64,000 bases of DNA from Kitasatospora humi (lineage in GTDB: Bacteria > Actinomycetota > Actinomycetes > Streptomycetales > Streptomycetaceae): contig NZ_JAJJPA010000001.1 in assembly GCF_020907985.1 (NCBI RefSeq), positions 465,673-529,672 on the forward strand, given 5' to 3'. The stretch's first letter is position 1; each line of letters begins with the position of its first letter. The translations under genes were made by a program, and so were the position numbers. The notes below the pieces were generated by a model. It was not told the origin of the DNA. It worked only from the letters and a program-made list of their open reading frames with translations, and searched no databases. Positions 35,767 to 46,264 of this stretch are shown in pieces.

Positions 35767-36606
35767 ATGATCAAGGAACAGATCCCCGACGGTGTCGGCC
35801 GTACCGCGATCGGGGTGGCCCGGGTGCGGGCCCATGAGAGCACCCGGCGCGACCGCCTCTTCAACGACCCCTACGCGGCCGCCTTCGTCGTCGCCGACGG
35901 CCGGCGCGACCTGGCCGTCACCGCAGAGCCGTCGCCGGGCCTGGTCGCGATGGTCCGCCACCTGGTGCTGCGCACCCGCTTCTTCGACGACTACCTGGTG
36001 GCCGCGGCCGAGAGCGGCTGCCGCCAGGTGGTGACGCCTGCGGCCGGCCTGGACACCCGGGCCTTCCGGCTCGACTGGCCGGCCGGCACCCGGTTCTACG
36101 AGCTCGACATGCCCGCCGTGCTGGCCTTCAAGGAACGGGTGCTGGCCGAACAGGGCGCCCAGCCGGCCGGTCCGCGCACCGTCATCGCCGCCGACCTGCG
36201 CGAGGACTGGGCCACCGCGCTGATCCGGGCCGGCTTCGACCCGACCGCGCCGACCGTCTGGCTGCTCGAAGGCCTGCTGGTCTACCTCGAATCCGACGAC
36301 GTCGCCGCGATCCTCACCACCATCACCGAACTCAGCGCCCCGGGCAGCCGATTGGCCCTCACCCACGGCCTCGGCAACCGGGGCCGGCGGCAGTCCCCCG
36401 AACCGCCGGCCCCCGAGCACTCGGCCGCCGAACTCACCGATGTGATGGGCCTGTGGCGCGGCGGGCTGGACGAGGACCCGGTCGCCTGGCTGGACCGGCA
36501 CGGCTGGCGGGCCGAGCGGAACGACCGCGCCGACGTCGCCATCGCCGTCGGCCGCGGCGCCGACTACGTCACCTCCCAGCGCAGCTTCGTCACCGCCGAG
36601 AGGTAG
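35767..36606 (+). CDS. Class I SAM-dependent methyltransferase (TIGR00027/LCMT type)
   Basis: 279 residues. Matches the mycobacterial/streptomycete Ppm2-LCMT-like family: DPYAAAFV, QVVTPAAGLDTRAFRLDWP (motif I), FYELDMPAVLAFK (post I), and WLLEGLLVYLESDDV (motif III region). The glycine loop is AAGLDTR in place of GAGLDTR. These enzymes methylate unknown small molecules or proteins. Leaderless: TACCAT ends 7 nt upstream of the ATG. Confidence 0.9.
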   Translation: MIKEQIPDGVGRTAIGVARVRAHESTRRDRLFNDPYAAAFVVADGRRDLAVTAEPSPGLVAMVRHLVLRTRFFDDYLVAAAESGCRQVVTPAAGLDTRAFRLDWPAGTRFYELDMPAVLAFKERVLAEQGAQPAGPRTVIAADLREDWATALIRAGFDPTAPTVWLLEGLLVYLESDDVAAILTTITELSAPGSRLALTHGLGNRGRRQSPEPPAPEHSAAELTDVMGLWRGGLDEDPVAWLDRHGWRAERNDRADVAIAVGRGADYVTSQRSFVTAER

Positions 36607-36733
36607 GTGGCGACTTCGCACACCGCCGGACGCCCACCCGGTGTGGCCGCCGCACATGGAGGCGGGAGCGGCCGGCGCCTAACGTGTCGGGGCGCGGGCC
36701 GACCGGCCCCGGGGCGAGAGGAGTTGACACGGC

Positions 36734-37993
36734 GTGCGAGGAAGACGGCGATTGCTCACGGTGGTGGTGGCGGTGCTGCTCGGCGCGGTCGGACTGGCCC
36801 GCCCGGCGGCGGCCGCCACGCCCTCCTACCTGACCATGGAAGCCGGTTACAGCACGGTCGCCAACGGCTGGGACCACGTCGAGCGCTACCTCGACACCAC
36901 GACCGGCTTCCACCAGGAGCAGTACCCACCGGACGGCCGCGGCGACCAGGACGGCCAGCGCCTCACCTTCTTCGGCGGCGTCAAGGAGCCCTACTCCGGG
37001 CGCTTCCTGCTCTACTCCGCACCCGGCTGGAACACCGGGTCCCACCAGGTGCCGGTGCTGCTGGTGCACGGCGCCAACGACAACCCGGACCGCGCCTGGG
37101 CCAACCCGGGCGAGTCCGGCGGCTACGGCTGCGGCGCCGCCGACTGCCCCAGCACCGGGCTGATGCAGTACCTGGTGGCGCGCGGCTACCGGGTGTTCGC
37201 CATCGGCTTCGCCCACAAGCAGGGTGACAACCTGATGCAGGCCCAGGAGGTCGGGGACGCCGTCGCGCTGATCCGGGCCAAGCTCCAGGTGCCGCAGGTG
37301 GACCTGATCGGCTGGAGCAAGGGCGAGATGTCCGCCCGCGCCTACGTCTCCTCACTCAAGCCCTCCTGGGGCCGCGCCTACGCCGGCGACGTGCGCAAGC
37401 TGATCACCCTGGGCGGACCCAACGGCGGCTACGACTACCCGTTCGCGCACGGCTGGGCCCACGACTTCTCGATCTGGCCGGAGTGCGGCGGCCAGATCAA
37501 CGCGCCCTCCCCGCACCTGCACATGACCTGCTACGGCACGTACACCGCGCACCCCGAGTTCTCCTTCACCCCGAGCGGCGGCCATGACGACTACCCCGGC
37601 CAGCGGCAGATGCTCGCCCGCTGGGACGGCACCTTCGGCGTCGACCAGACACAGCAGGACTGGTACACCACCTACTACGGCGGCCAGGGCTTCTACACCG
37701 ACGGCGGTGGCATCCAGGCCGCGATCAACGCCGGCTCGCTGATCGCCCCGCTGCAGGCCGCCGGTGTGCCCGCCGGCGTGCAGACCTACCTGCTGGCCGG
37801 CGGCACCCCCGATGTGCTGGGCATCTTCAACGAGGACCGCGGGCCCAGCGACGGCGTGGTCTTCGAGGCCAGCGCCCTGGACACCGCCGGAATCGGAAAG
37901 GTCGCCGGTACCGCGCTGATCGTCGGCGCCAACCACCTGGAACTGGGCTGGGACAGCGCGGCCGACGCGCAGGTCGCCGGCTGGCTCAACTGA
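36734..37993 (+). CDS. Secreted alpha/beta-hydrolase (lipase/esterase-like)
   Basis: 419 residues. Signal peptide (RGRRRLLTVVVAVLLGAVGLARPAAAAT). Oxyanion-hole LLVHGAND, nucleophile elbow GWSKGEMSAR (Ser ~ residue 197) and a C-terminal GANHLELG His, with Asp probably in the FNEDRG region. The nearest type is the secreted class of lipase/triacylglycerol esterases. GTG start with GAGAGGAG upstream. 14 bp later another alpha/beta-hydrolase begins, likely the same transcript. Confidence 0.87.
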   Translation: MRGRRRLLTVVVAVLLGAVGLARPAAAATPSYLTMEAGYSTVANGWDHVERYLDTTTGFHQEQYPPDGRGDQDGQRLTFFGGVKEPYSGRFLLYSAPGWNTGSHQVPVLLVHGANDNPDRAWANPGESGGYGCGAADCPSTGLMQYLVARGYRVFAIGFAHKQGDNLMQAQEVGDAVALIRAKLQVPQVDLIGWSKGEMSARAYVSSLKPSWGRAYAGDVRKLITLGGPNGGYDYPFAHGWAHDFSIWPECGGQINAPSPHLHMTCYGTYTAHPEFSFTPSGGHDDYPGQRQMLARWDGTFGVDQTQQDWYTTYYGGQGFYTDGGGIQAAINAGSLIAPLQAAGVPAGVQTYLLAGGTPDVLGIFNEDRGPSDGVVFEASALDTAGIGKVAGTALIVGANHLELGWDSAADAQVAGWLN

Positions 37994-38007
37994 AGGACAG
38001 GCCACAC

Positions 38008-39030
38008 GTGATAGCCGACCGACTGGTCACCACAGCCCGCTCGACCGTCAACTACGCGGAAATCGAAGGGCGTTCCGGCGAGCCCGTGCTCTTCGTGCAC
38101 GGCAACGTCTCCTCCGCCGCCTTCTGGCACGCCACGATGTGCGAACTTCCGGACCACTACCGTCCATTGGCGCCCGACCTGCGCGGCTTCGGCGGCACCG
38201 AACCGCTGCCGGTGGACGCCACCCGGGGTGTGCGCGACTACAGCGACGACCTGCTCGCCCTGGTCGACAGCCTCGCGCTCGGCCCGGTCCACCTGGTCGG
38301 CTGGAGCATGGGCGGCGGCGTGGTGCTCCAACTACTGCGTGACCGAGCGGCCTCGGTGCGATCAGTGACCCTGCTCAACCCGGTCTCGCCCTACGGCTTC
38401 GGCGGCACCCACGGCCCGGACGGCGAGCTCAACTCGCCCGACGGCGCGGGCGCGGGCGGCGGTGGCGCCAACCCCGAGTTCGTCCGGCTGCTGGCGGCCG
38501 GAGAGACCGGGGCGGACTCGCCGCTCGCCCCGCGCTCGGTGCTGGACGCGGCCTACGTCAAGCAGCCGCTGCCCGACCCCGACCGGTACGTCGCCGCCAT
38601 GCTCACCACCCGCTGCGGGGACGACCACTACCCGGGCGACAGCCGCCCCAGCGAAGCCTGGCCGGGCTTCGCGCCGGGCGAGCGCGGGGTGCTCAACACG
38701 ATGGCCCCGACCCACTTCCGGATCGACGACCTGCACCTGATCGACCCCAAGCCCCCCGTGCTGTGGATCCGCGGCGCCGACGACGTGATCGTCTCCGACA
38801 CCTCGCTCTTCGACCCGGCCCACCTGGGGGCGCTCGGCGTGCTCCCCGGCTGGCCCGGCCCCGAGCGGTGCCCGGCCCAGCCGATGGTCACCCAGACCCG
38901 GGCCGTGCTCGACCGCTACGCCGCGGCCGGCGGCCGGGTGCGCGAGGTGGTGGTGGCGGGAGCCGGCCACAGCGTGCAGCTGGAGCGGCCCGGGGAGTTC
39001 CTGGCCGCGCTGCTGGAGCACCTCCGCTGA
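38008..39030 (+). CDS. Alpha/beta-hydrolase fold enzyme
   Basis: 340 residues, no signal peptide. LFVHGNVSS oxyanion loop, LVGWSMGGGV nucleophile elbow, IRGADDVIV (Asp) and GAGHSVQLE (His) make a complete triad. Epoxide/haloperoxidase-like family; substrate unknown. Translated 14 nt after the secreted hydrolase, so the pair may act sequentially outside and inside the cell. A terminator follows. Confidence 0.88.
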   Translation: MIADRLVTTARSTVNYAEIEGRSGEPVLFVHGNVSSAAFWHATMCELPDHYRPLAPDLRGFGGTEPLPVDATRGVRDYSDDLLALVDSLALGPVHLVGWSMGGGVVLQLLRDRAASVRSVTLLNPVSPYGFGGTHGPDGELNSPDGAGAGGGGANPEFVRLLAAGETGADSPLAPRSVLDAAYVKQPLPDPDRYVAAMLTTRCGDDHYPGDSRPSEAWPGFAPGERGVLNTMAPTHFRIDDLHLIDPKPPVLWIRGADDVIVSDTSLFDPAHLGALGVLPGWPGPERCPAQPMVTQTRAVLDRYAAAGGRVREVVVAGAGHSVQLERPGEFLAALLEHLR

Positions 39031-39058
39031 CCCTGGCAGGAAAGCCCCGGCAGCACGG

Positions 39059-39085
39059 CGGAGCGGCCCCGGCGGGGCCGCTCCG
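39059..39085. terminator. Convergent 12-bp hairpin
   Basis: CGGAGCGGCCCC and GGGGCCGCTCCG with a GGC loop, between the hydrolase and the minus-strand SRPBCC gene. Confidence 0.75.
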
Positions 39086-39103
39086 CACGGTGGCCGGTGC
39101 CGG

Positions 39104-39556
39104 TCAGCGGCCGCCGCCCGGGAGCGGGCGGTCGGCCTCGACCAGCTCCTTGAAGTGTTCGAGGTCACCGTGCACGGCCCGCTCGATCGCCCCGGACTGG
39201 GCGAAGCCGCGCGGACCGCCGTAGGTCTGGTGCACGGCCTCGGGCTCGTACTCGACCCGCACCTGCAGCTGGGTCGAGCCGGCGTCCAACTGCCGCAGCA
39301 CCACCGTGCCGTTCAGGTGGGCGCCGTCCAGGGTGCGCCAGGCCATCACCTGGTTGCCGCCGCGGTCGGTGATCTCGGTCTCGAAGACCCGCTCGTGGCC
39401 GTGCACCTCGGTTTCGAGGTGGGCCCGGTGGTTGCCGTGGGCATGGGCGTGCTTCACCCCTTCGACGAACTCCGGGTACTGGTGCACTCGGTGCAACTGC
39501 TCCCAGGCCACCTGCAGTGGGACGTCCAGGTCGATCTGCTCTTCCAGCGTGTGCAT
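39104..39556 (-). CDS. SRPBCC (START/polyketide cyclase-like) protein
   Basis: 150 residues; MHTLEEQIDLDVPLQVAWE, TEITDRGGNQVMAWRTLDG and the C-terminal helix fit the SRPBCC/CoxG-cyclase fold, a hydrophobic pocket for lipids, aromatic polyketides or cell-stress ligands. Not part of a polyketide cluster here. Starts 3 bp after the small acidic protein gene ends. Confidence 0.8.
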   Translation of the reverse strand: MHTLEEQIDLDVPLQVAWEQLHRVHQYPEFVEGVKHAHAHGNHRAHLETEVHGHERVFETEITDRGGNQVMAWRTLDGAHLNGTVVLRQLDAGSTQLQVRVEYEPEAVHQTYGGPRGFAQSGAIERAVHGDLEHFKELVEADRPLPGGGR

Positions 39557-39559
39557 CGA

Positions 39560-39721
39560 TCACTCCTGGTACTCGAAGGGGTCGCCTTCCGCGCGGGACT
39601 CGTCCTGCGCGTGCTTCACCTGTTCGGAGGTGACACCCTCCAGCAGAGTGGTGTCCTCCTGCTCCTGCTCTTTCGCCCCCGCGGCGCCCCCTCCGGGCCG
39701 CTCCGGGCTGACGGTGGGCAT
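39560..39721 (-). CDS. Small acidic hydrophilic protein
   Basis: 53 residues (MPTVSPERPGGG...), high Glu/Gln/Asp and no hydrophobic core; GGAGG 5 nt before ATG. Probably cotranscribed with the SRPBCC gene. Function unknown. Confidence 0.6.
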   Translation of the reverse strand: MPTVSPERPGGGAAGAKEQEQEDTTLLEGVTSEQVKHAQDESRAEGDPFEYQE

Positions 39722-39829
39722 CAGAACCTCCGAGGTTCCGGCGGCCGACCGGGACGGTCCGCCGCGACACCTCCAGCCTGCGCCCGGTGACACGGCCCGG
39801 GCAACCAGAGCCCGCCCCCGGCCGGCCCG

Positions 39830-40528
39830 TCAGGCCAGGCCGAGCCCGGAGTCGACCGTCGGCTCGGCGGTCGGGGAGAGGCCGGCCAGGGTGTTCCAGA
39901 AGAGCAGCTCGTAGGACTGGAGCAGGCGGCCGTAGCGGCGGCCCTCGGCGAGCTTGGCGGCGTCCAGCCCGCCCGCGGCCAGCACCGCGATCGCCTCCTC
40001 CTCCAGCTCCGGGGCCGGGGTGGCGAAGAAGTCGAAGAACGCGCAGGCCTGGTCGGAGAAGCCGTAGTGCCGGCGCAGCGCCGCCGCGGTGACCGCGCAG
40101 TAGCGGCCCCAGGCGTCGAAGTTGGCGGTGAGCGCAAGCACGGTGGCGACCGGCTCGCCGTTCAGCGCCAGCCAGGCCAGCTGCGCCGGGTAGGCCTGGC
40201 AGCCGGCCAGCGGTTCGCGCTCGGCCAGCCGCTGCTCGTCCATGCCGCAGGCGGCGGCGAGCGGCGGCAGCTCGGCCAGGGCCCGGGCCTCGCCGGCCGC
40301 CAGCGCGGCGAAGTACGCCCCGGCGGGGGTGTCCGCGCAGCGGGCGGCGAGCACCAGCAGGCTGCGGCGGTCACTGCGGACGATCCGGTACTCCTGGGCG
40401 GCCAGCTCGGCGATCAGCGAGACCGGCGCCTGGCCCTGGTCGATCCGGGGCACCAGCCGGTTCTCCGATTCGGCGGGGGCCAGGTCCTGGCGGATCGTCA
40501 GCAGGGCCTCGCGGGGCGTCTGGATCAT
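39830..40528 (-). CDS. TenA/heme oxygenase-like protein
   Basis: 232 residues, all-helical TenA/Thi-4 fold by the pattern DAWGRYCAVTAAALRRHYGF, DFFATPAPELEEEAI and PTREALLTIRQDL. Related to the TenA thiaminase, PqqC and iron-dependent N-oxygenase families. The metal-binding residues are not well conserved, so catalytic type is unclear. GGAG precedes the ATG. Confidence 0.7.
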   Translation of the reverse strand: MIQTPREALLTIRQDLAPAESENRLVPRIDQGQAPVSLIAELAAQEYRIVRSDRRSLLVLAARCADTPAGAYFAALAAGEARALAELPPLAAACGMDEQRLAEREPLAGCQAYPAQLAWLALNGEPVATVLALTANFDAWGRYCAVTAAALRRHYGFSDQACAFFDFFATPAPELEEEAIAVLAAGGLDAAKLAEGRRYGRLLQSYELLFWNTLAGLSPTAEPTVDSGLGLA

Positions 40529-40619
40529 CGGCGGGAGCTCCTGGGTCGGTGCGGTCCGACCCAGGGTAGCCATTCGGTCGCGGTGCGTCAGTGCGACCGG
40601 CCGATGTGTCGCCCGCGGG

Positions 40620-41543
40620 TCAGAAGACCGACCAGCCGGTGGCGGTGGTGAAGGCTTCCAGCGCGGCGACGGAGCCGACCGAGTTGCCGGCGCGGTCGAG
40701 CGCCGGGCCCCAGGCGCAGAGGGTGCCGCGGCCCGGGACGACGGCGAGGATGCCGCCGCCGACGCCGCTCTTGCCGGGCAGGCCGACGCGGTAGGCGAAG
40801 TCCCCGGCGGCGTCATAGGTGCCGCAGGTCAGCAGCACCGCGTTCACCCGCTTGGCGTCGCTGGGGGAGAGCAGCCGGCTGCCGTCGGCGCGCACGCCGT
40901 GCCGGGCCAGGAAGAGGCCGGCCAGGGCCAGATCGCGGCAGCTCGCGGAGATCGCGCAGTGCTCGTAGTAGTGCCGGAGCACCGCCTCGACCGGGTTCTC
41001 CAGGTTGCCGTAGCTGGCGATGAAGTGGGTGAGCGCCGCGTTGCGGTGGCCGTGCTCGGCCTCCGAGGCGGCCACCAGGCGGTCGGTGTCCAGGTGCGGG
41101 TTGCCGGACTCGGCACGCAGGAACTCGCGGATCGCGGCGCCCGCGTTGCCGGTCAGGCTGAGCAGCCGGTCGGTCACCACGATGGCGCCGGCGTTGATGA
41201 ACGGGTTGCGCGGAATGCCGTGCTCGGACTCCAGCTGCACCAGCGAGTTGAACGGCGTGCCGGACGGCTCCCGGCCGACGCGGTGCCAGATGGCGTCGCC
41301 GCTGGCCAGGGTCAGGGCGAGGGCGAACAGTTTGGAGATGGACTGGATGGAGAACGGTGTCTGCCAGTCGCCGGCGCCGTACAGCTCGCCGTCGACGGTG
41401 GCCAGCGCCAGCCCGAAGGCGCCTGGGTCGGCCGCGCCCAGCGCGGGTATGTAGTCGGCCACCCGGCCGGTGGCCAGCATCGGGCGGGCCGCCTCCACGG
41501 CCAGCTCGAGCTCATGCTGAAAGTCCATCTGCTGATCTGACAT
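40620..41543 (-). CDS. glsA: Glutaminase
   Basis: 307 residues. Hydrolyses glutamine to glutamate plus ammonia. Catalytic Ser-x-x-Lys visible in IQSISKLFALAL (~68-72), with NPFINAGAIV, GTPFNSLVQLE, LTCGTYDAAGDFAYRVGLPGKSGVGGGI later. Typical length. AAAGGG lies 8 nt before the ATG. The divergent neighbour is a DNA glycosylase. Confidence 0.96.
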   Translation of the reverse strand: MSDQQMDFQHELELAVEAARPMLATGRVADYIPALGAADPGAFGLALATVDGELYGAGDWQTPFSIQSISKLFALALTLASGDAIWHRVGREPSGTPFNSLVQLESEHGIPRNPFINAGAIVVTDRLLSLTGNAGAAIREFLRAESGNPHLDTDRLVAASEAEHGHRNAALTHFIASYGNLENPVEAVLRHYYEHCAISASCRDLALAGLFLARHGVRADGSRLLSPSDAKRVNAVLLTCGTYDAAGDFAYRVGLPGKSGVGGGILAVVPGRGTLCAWGPALDRAGNSVGSVAALEAFTTATGWSVF

Positions 41544-41607
41544 ATGCCCGACCCTTTCATGGCGTGGCGCCGCTGACCAGCGGCGATGGCCCGGCAGACT
41601 GTCGGGC

Positions 41608-42474
41608 GTGCCGGAGCTGCCAGAAGTCGAAGCGCTGAGCGCCTTCCTCACCGAGCACTTGGTCGGCCGGGAGATCGGGCGGGTCCACCCGGTGGCGGTC
41701 AATGTGCTCAAGACCTATGACCCGCCCGTCACCGCGCTCCAGGGGCGCACCGTCGACGCGGTCGGACGGCGCGGCAAGTTCCTGGTGATCAGCGCGGGCG
41801 ACCTGGCCCTGGTGGTGCACCTGGCCCGGGCCGGCTGGCTGCGCTGGCAGCAGAAGCTGCCCGCCGCTCCTCCCCGCCCCGGCAAGGGCCCGTTGGCGAT
41901 GCGGGTGCAGCTCGCCGAGCCCGCGACGACCGGTTTCGACCTCACCGAGGCTGGCACCCAGAAGCGGCTGGCCGTCTACTGCGTCACCGACCCCGAGCAG
42001 GTGCCCGGCATCGCCCGGCTCGGCCCCGACCCCCTCGACCCGGCGTTCACCACCGAGCGGCTGCACCAGCTGCTGGCCGGGGAGAAGCGGCAGCTCAAGG
42101 GTGTGCTGCGGGACCAGAGCGTGCTGGCCGGCATCGGCAACGCCTACTCCGACGAGATCCTGCACGCCGCCAGGCTGTCCCCCTTCAAGCCGGCCGCCCG
42201 GCTCACCGAGGCCGAGACCGCCACCCTCCACGCGGCGATCGGCGACACCCTGCGGGACGCGGTCGAGCGTTCCCGGGGGCTGGCCGCCGGCGAACTCAAG
42301 AGCGAGAAGAAGACCGGCCTGCGGGTGCACGGCCGCACCGGCCTGCCGTGCCCGGTCTGCGGGGACACCATCCGCGAGGTCTCCTTCGCCGACTCGTCGC
42401 TGCAGTACTGCCCGACCTGCCAGACCGGCGGCAAGCCGCTGGCCGACCGCCGGCTCTCCAAGCTGCTGAAGTGA
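41608..42474 (+). CDS. Fpg/Nei family DNA glycosylase (Nei2-like)
   Basis: 288 residues. Starts (M)PELPEVE, giving the catalytic Pro2 and Glu3; a C-terminal zinc finger CPVCGDTI...CPTCQTGG lies near 247-275; the H2TH segment includes LRDQSVLAGIGNAYSDEIL. Excises oxidised pyrimidines/purines by beta,delta-elimination. GTG start without SD; CAGACT ends 7 nt upstream (predicted leaderless). Confidence 0.94.
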   Translation: MPELPEVEALSAFLTEHLVGREIGRVHPVAVNVLKTYDPPVTALQGRTVDAVGRRGKFLVISAGDLALVVHLARAGWLRWQQKLPAAPPRPGKGPLAMRVQLAEPATTGFDLTEAGTQKRLAVYCVTDPEQVPGIARLGPDPLDPAFTTERLHQLLAGEKRQLKGVLRDQSVLAGIGNAYSDEILHAARLSPFKPAARLTEAETATLHAAIGDTLRDAVERSRGLAAGELKSEKKTGLRVHGRTGLPCPVCGDTIREVSFADSSLQYCPTCQTGGKPLADRRLSKLLK

Positions 42475-42554
42475 CCCGCAAGGGACTGGTAACGGCCCGT
42501 CAGGTGTGACAGCCTCGCAACCACCAGCAGGAGCCTCACCCCCGGAGCAGCACC

Positions 42555-44192
42555 ATGTCCGTCGCCGCCCAGCCCAGCCACGCCCGCGGCCCCGTCGAAC
42601 CGCCCCTGCTGAGCGGCACCATCGGCGCCGATCTGGCCCGCGCGGTGGCCGCCTTCGGCGATCGGGAGGTGCTGGTCGACGTGCCCAGCGGCCGGCGCTG
42701 GACCTACCGCCAGTTCAGCGCCGACACTGCGGCGATCGCCCTCGGCCTGCTGGACCTGGGCGTGCGGACCGGCGACCGGGTCGGCATCTGGTCGCCCAAC
42801 TGCCCCGAGTGGATGCTGCTGCAGTACGCCACCGCGCGGATCGGCGCCGTCCTGGTGACCATCAACCCCAGCTACCGCACCCATGAACTGGCGTACGTGC
42901 TGCGCCAGTCCGGGGTGCGCACGGTGGTGGCGATGCCGTCCTTCAAGTCCTCCGACTACGCCGCGATGCTCGCCGAGGCCCGCCCGGGCTGCCCCGAGCT
43001 GCGCGACGTGCTGCTGATCGGCGAGGACTCCTGGGAGCGGCCGGCGGCGGCGGGACGGGACCGCGACACGGCCGAACTCATCGCGATCGAAGAGCGATTG
43101 ACGGCGGACGACCCGATCAACATCCAGTACACCTCGGGCACCACCGGATTCCCCAAGGGCGCCACCCTGTCGCACCGCAACATCCTCAACAACGGTTACC
43201 TCGTCGGTGAGTTGTGCGGCTACACCGAGGCCGACCGGATCTGCGCGCCGGTGCCCTTCTACCACTGCTTCGGCATGGTGATGGCCAACCTGGCCGCCAC
43301 CTCGCACGGCGCCTGCGTGGTCATCCCGGCCCCCGCCTTCGACCCGGCCGCCACCCTGGCCGCCGTCGCCGCCGAACGCTGCACCTCGCTCTACGGCGTG
43401 CCCACCATGTTCATCGCCGAGCTCAACGACCCGGGCTTCGACGAGCACGACCTGAGCACCCTGCGCACCGGCATCATGGCCGGCTCACCCTGCCCCGCCG
43501 AGGTGATGAAGCAGGTCATCGAGCGGATGCACATGCGCGACGTGTCGATCTGCTACGGCATGACCGAGACCTCCCCGGTCTCCACCCAGACCCGCCCCGG
43601 CGACAGCTTCGAGCAGCGGATCCGCACCGTCGGCCGGGTCGGCCCGCACCTGGAGGTCAAGGTCGTCGACCCGGTCAGCGGCGCCACCGTGCCGCGCGGC
43701 GCGGCCGGCGAACTCTGCACCCGCGGCTACTCGGTGATGCTCGGCTACTGGAACGAGCCGGAGAAGACCGCCGAGGTCGTCGACGCCGAGGGCTGGATGC
43801 ACACCGGCGACCTCGCCGTGATGGACCAGGACGGCTTCCTCGCCATCACCGGGCGGATCAAGGACATGGTCATCCGCGGCGGCGAGAACATCTACCCCCG
43901 GGAGATCGAGGAGTTCCTGCTCACCCACCCGGACATCCTGGACGCCCAGGTGATCGGCGTGCCCGACGAGAAGTACGGCGAGGAGCTGATGGCCTGGGTG
44001 CGGCTGCGCCCCGGCGCCGCCGAACTCACCGAGAACGCGCTGCGGGCCTTCTGCACCGGCGCGTTGGCGCGCTACAAGATCCCGCGCTACCTGCACGTCG
44101 TCGACGCCTTCCCGATGACCGTCACCGGCAAGGTCCGCAAGGTGGAGATGCGCGAGGCGGCCGTCAGGCTGCTGGCCAGCGCAGCCGACTAG
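42555..44192 (+). CDS. AMP-dependent fatty-acyl-CoA synthetase
   Basis: 545 residues. Canonical motifs: A3 [17 protein letters not shown]5 [10 protein letters not shown]7 [15 protein letters not shown]8 [20 protein letters not shown] and A10 TVTGKVRK. Activates a medium- or long-chain acid to CoA thioester. AGGAG/GGAGC ribosome sites lie upstream. The stop TAG overlaps the next gene's stop by the palindrome CTAG, leaving no terminator between. Confidence 0.95.
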   Translation: MSVAAQPSHARGPVEPPLLSGTIGADLARAVAAFGDREVLVDVPSGRRWTYRQFSADTAAIALGLLDLGVRTGDRVGIWSPNCPEWMLLQYATARIGAVLVTINPSYRTHELAYVLRQSGVRTVVAMPSFKSSDYAAMLAEARPGCPELRDVLLIGEDSWERPAAAGRDRDTAELIAIEERLTADDPINIQYTSGTTGFPKGATLSHRNILNNGYLVGELCGYTEADRICAPVPFYHCFGMVMANLAATSHGACVVIPAPAFDPAATLAAVAAERCTSLYGVPTMFIAELNDPGFDEHDLSTLRTGIMAGSPCPAEVMKQVIERMHMRDVSICYGMTETSPVSTQTRPGDSFEQRIRTVGRVGPHLEVKVVDPVSGATVPRGAAGELCTRGYSVMLGYWNEPEKTAEVVDAEGWMHTGDLAVMDQDGFLAITGRIKDMVIRGGENIYPREIEEFLLTHPDILDAQVIGVPDEKYGEELMAWVRLRPGAAELTENALRAFCTGALARYKIPRYLHVVDAFPMTVTGKVRKVEMREAAVRLLASAAD

Positions 44193-46264
44193 GCCTCGGC
44201 CTTCACCAGCTTGGCGGCCAGCGCGGGCGGCATCGGCTCGTAGCGCACCGGAGTCCTGGTGAACGAGCCGGTGCCGTGGGTCAGCGCCCGCAGGTCGACC
44301 GCGTACCGGGTCAGCTCCAGTTCGGGCACCTCCGCCCGCAGCAGGCTCTGCCCCGGGCCCGCCGGCTCGGTGCCCAGAACCCGGGCGCGGCGGACCGACA
44401 GATCGCTGAAGACCGGGCCCTGGTACTCGTCCGGCAGCAGCACCGCCACCTCGGCCACCGGCTCCAGCAGCCGGATCGTGGTCCGGGTGGCGGCGTCCCG
44501 CAGGGCCAGCGCACCGGCCGACTGGAAGGCGGCGTCCGAAGAGTCCACCGAATGGGCCTTGCCGTCCACCAGCGTCACCCGCACGTCCACCAGCGGATAG
44601 CCGGCCCCCACGCCCTTCTCCAACTGGGCGCGCACCCCCTTCTCCACCGAGGGGATGAAGTGCTTGGGCACCGCGCCGCCCACCACCTGGTCGACGAACT
44701 CGAACCCGGAGCCGCCCGGCAGTGGCTCCACCCGCAGTTCGCAGATCGCGTACTGCCCGTGGCCGCCGGACTGCTTGACCAGCCGGCCGTGCCCGGTCGC
44801 CGTGCCACCGAAGGTCTCCCGCAACGCCACCTTGTACGGCACCTGCGCCACCTGCACGCCGTGCTGCTCGGCCAGTTGGTGCAGCACCACGCCCACGTGC
44901 GCCTCGCCCGTGCACCAGAGCACCAGTTGGCGGGTCGCCGGGTTCTGCTCCACCCGCACGGTCGGATCCTGCGCGGTGAGCCGGGACAGCCCCTGGGACA
45001 GCTTGTCCTCGTCGCTGCGGCTGTGCGCCTCGATCGCGACCGGCAGCAGCGGTTCCGGCAGGCTCCACGGCTCCAGCCGGGTCGGCGCCGCCGGATCCGA
45101 CACGGTGTCGCCCACCTTGGCCGAGCCCAGCTTGCCGACGCACACCAGGTCGCCGGCCACCGCCCGGTCCATGGTGCGCTGCTGCTTGCCGAACGGGGAG
45201 GTCAGCCCGGCGGCCCGCTCCTGGGTCGGCTCGCCGTCCGGGCCGGTCACCAGCAGCGGCTCGTCCGGGTGCAGGGTGCCGGTGAAGACCCGGAGCAGGC
45301 TGAGCCGGCCGACATAGGGATCGCCGGTGTTCTGGATCACCTGGGCCACCAGCGGGGCGTCCGGATCCGGGGCCTGGTCGGGGGGCAGGGGCTCGGGCAT
45401 CGGGCGGTCCGGTGGCGCCGGGAAGGCCGAGACGATGAGGTCCAGCAGGTCCACCGCGCCGGTGCCGTCCTCGGTCAGCGGCAGCACCGGGTGGATCGAG
45501 TCGTGCAGCACCGCTCCGCGCAGGCCCCGGGTCAGCGCGCCGGAGTCCAGCTGTTCGCCGCCGAGGTAGCGCTCCAGCAACTCGTCGTCCTCACCGGCGA
45601 TCGCCTCCACCAGTTGCTCCCGGGCCGGCTCGGTCGGCGGCAGTGGGTCGGCCTGGCCGTGGGTCTCCCCGGAGAGCAGCTCGACCGTGCCGCGCATCCG
45701 GCCGTCCCCGCGCACCGGCAGGTCCACGGGCTGCACGGCATCCGGGTGTCCGTCGGCGAACGCCTGCCGGCAGGCCGCCAGCACCTCGTCGAAGTCGGCC
45801 CTGGCCGCATCCATATGGGTGACGGCGATGGCCCGGGGCAGTCCGGCCCGCGCGCACTCCTGCCAGAGCGCCAGCACCGGGCCGGTCACCGGGTCGGTGG
45901 CGGAGATCGTGAAGACCGCCGCGTCGGCGGCCCGCAGCGCGGCCCTGAGCTCACCGGCGAAATCGGCGTGGCCGGGCGGGTCCAGCAGGTTGATCTTGAC
46001 GCCCCGCCACTGGATCGGGACCAGCGAGAGCCGTACCGAGCGCTGCTGCTGGTGCTCGATCTCCTCGAAGTCGGAGACGGTGCTGCCCTCGCCGACCTTG
46101 CCCGCCCTGGTGATCGCGCCCGCGGCCAGGGCCAGGGACTCGGTGAGCGTGGTCTTGCCGGAGCCGCTCAGCCCGACCAGCACCACGTTGCGCAGCTCCT
46201 GCGGCCCCGACACGGCCGGTGCCTGAGCGGTGGATCCGGTGCGGGACGTGGCGCGCTCGGACAT
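44189..46264 (-). CDS. EF-G-like translational GTPase
   Basis: 691 residues, all EF-G domains in order, with G1 [10 protein letters not shown]3 DPPGHADF and G4 AVTHMD; canonical EF-G has AHVDHGKTT, DTPGHVDF and NKMD. Domain II, III, IV ([33 protein letters not shown]) and V ([19 protein letters not shown]) are present. Likely EF-G2-type; related to, but not, Tet(M). Might act on ribosomes in another step. GAGGAG before ATG 46264. Stops convergently with the acyl-CoA synthetase. Confidence 0.9.
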   Translation of the reverse strand: MSERATSRTGSTAQAPAVSGPQELRNVVLVGLSGSGKTTLTESLALAAGAITRAGKVGEGSTVSDFEEIEHQQQRSVRLSLVPIQWRGVKINLLDPPGHADFAGELRAALRAADAAVFTISATDPVTGPVLALWQECARAGLPRAIAVTHMDAARADFDEVLAACRQAFADGHPDAVQPVDLPVRGDGRMRGTVELLSGETHGQADPLPPTEPAREQLVEAIAGEDDELLERYLGGEQLDSGALTRGLRGAVLHDSIHPVLPLTEDGTGAVDLLDLIVSAFPAPPDRPMPEPLPPDQAPDPDAPLVAQVIQNTGDPYVGRLSLLRVFTGTLHPDEPLLVTGPDGEPTQERAAGLTSPFGKQQRTMDRAVAGDLVCVGKLGSAKVGDTVSDPAAPTRLEPWSLPEPLLPVAIEAHSRSDEDKLSQGLSRLTAQDPTVRVEQNPATRQLVLWCTGEAHVGVVLHQLAEQHGVQVAQVPYKVALRETFGGTATGHGRLVKQSGGHGQYAICELRVEPLPGGSGFEFVDQVVGGAVPKHFIPSVEKGVRAQLEKGVGAGYPLVDVRVTLVDGKAHSVDSSDAAFQSAGALALRDAATRTTIRLLEPVAEVAVLLPDEYQGPVFSDLSVRRARVLGTEPAGPGQSLLRAEVPELELTRYAVDLRALTHGTGSFTRTPVRYEPMPPALAAKLVKAEA

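Noticed and set aside
39830..40528. PqqC, to complete the pqqB/pqqD set
   Set aside because: Shares the TenA/heme-oxygenase fold only; it lies 6-8 kb away and PqqC-specific active-site residues were not seen.
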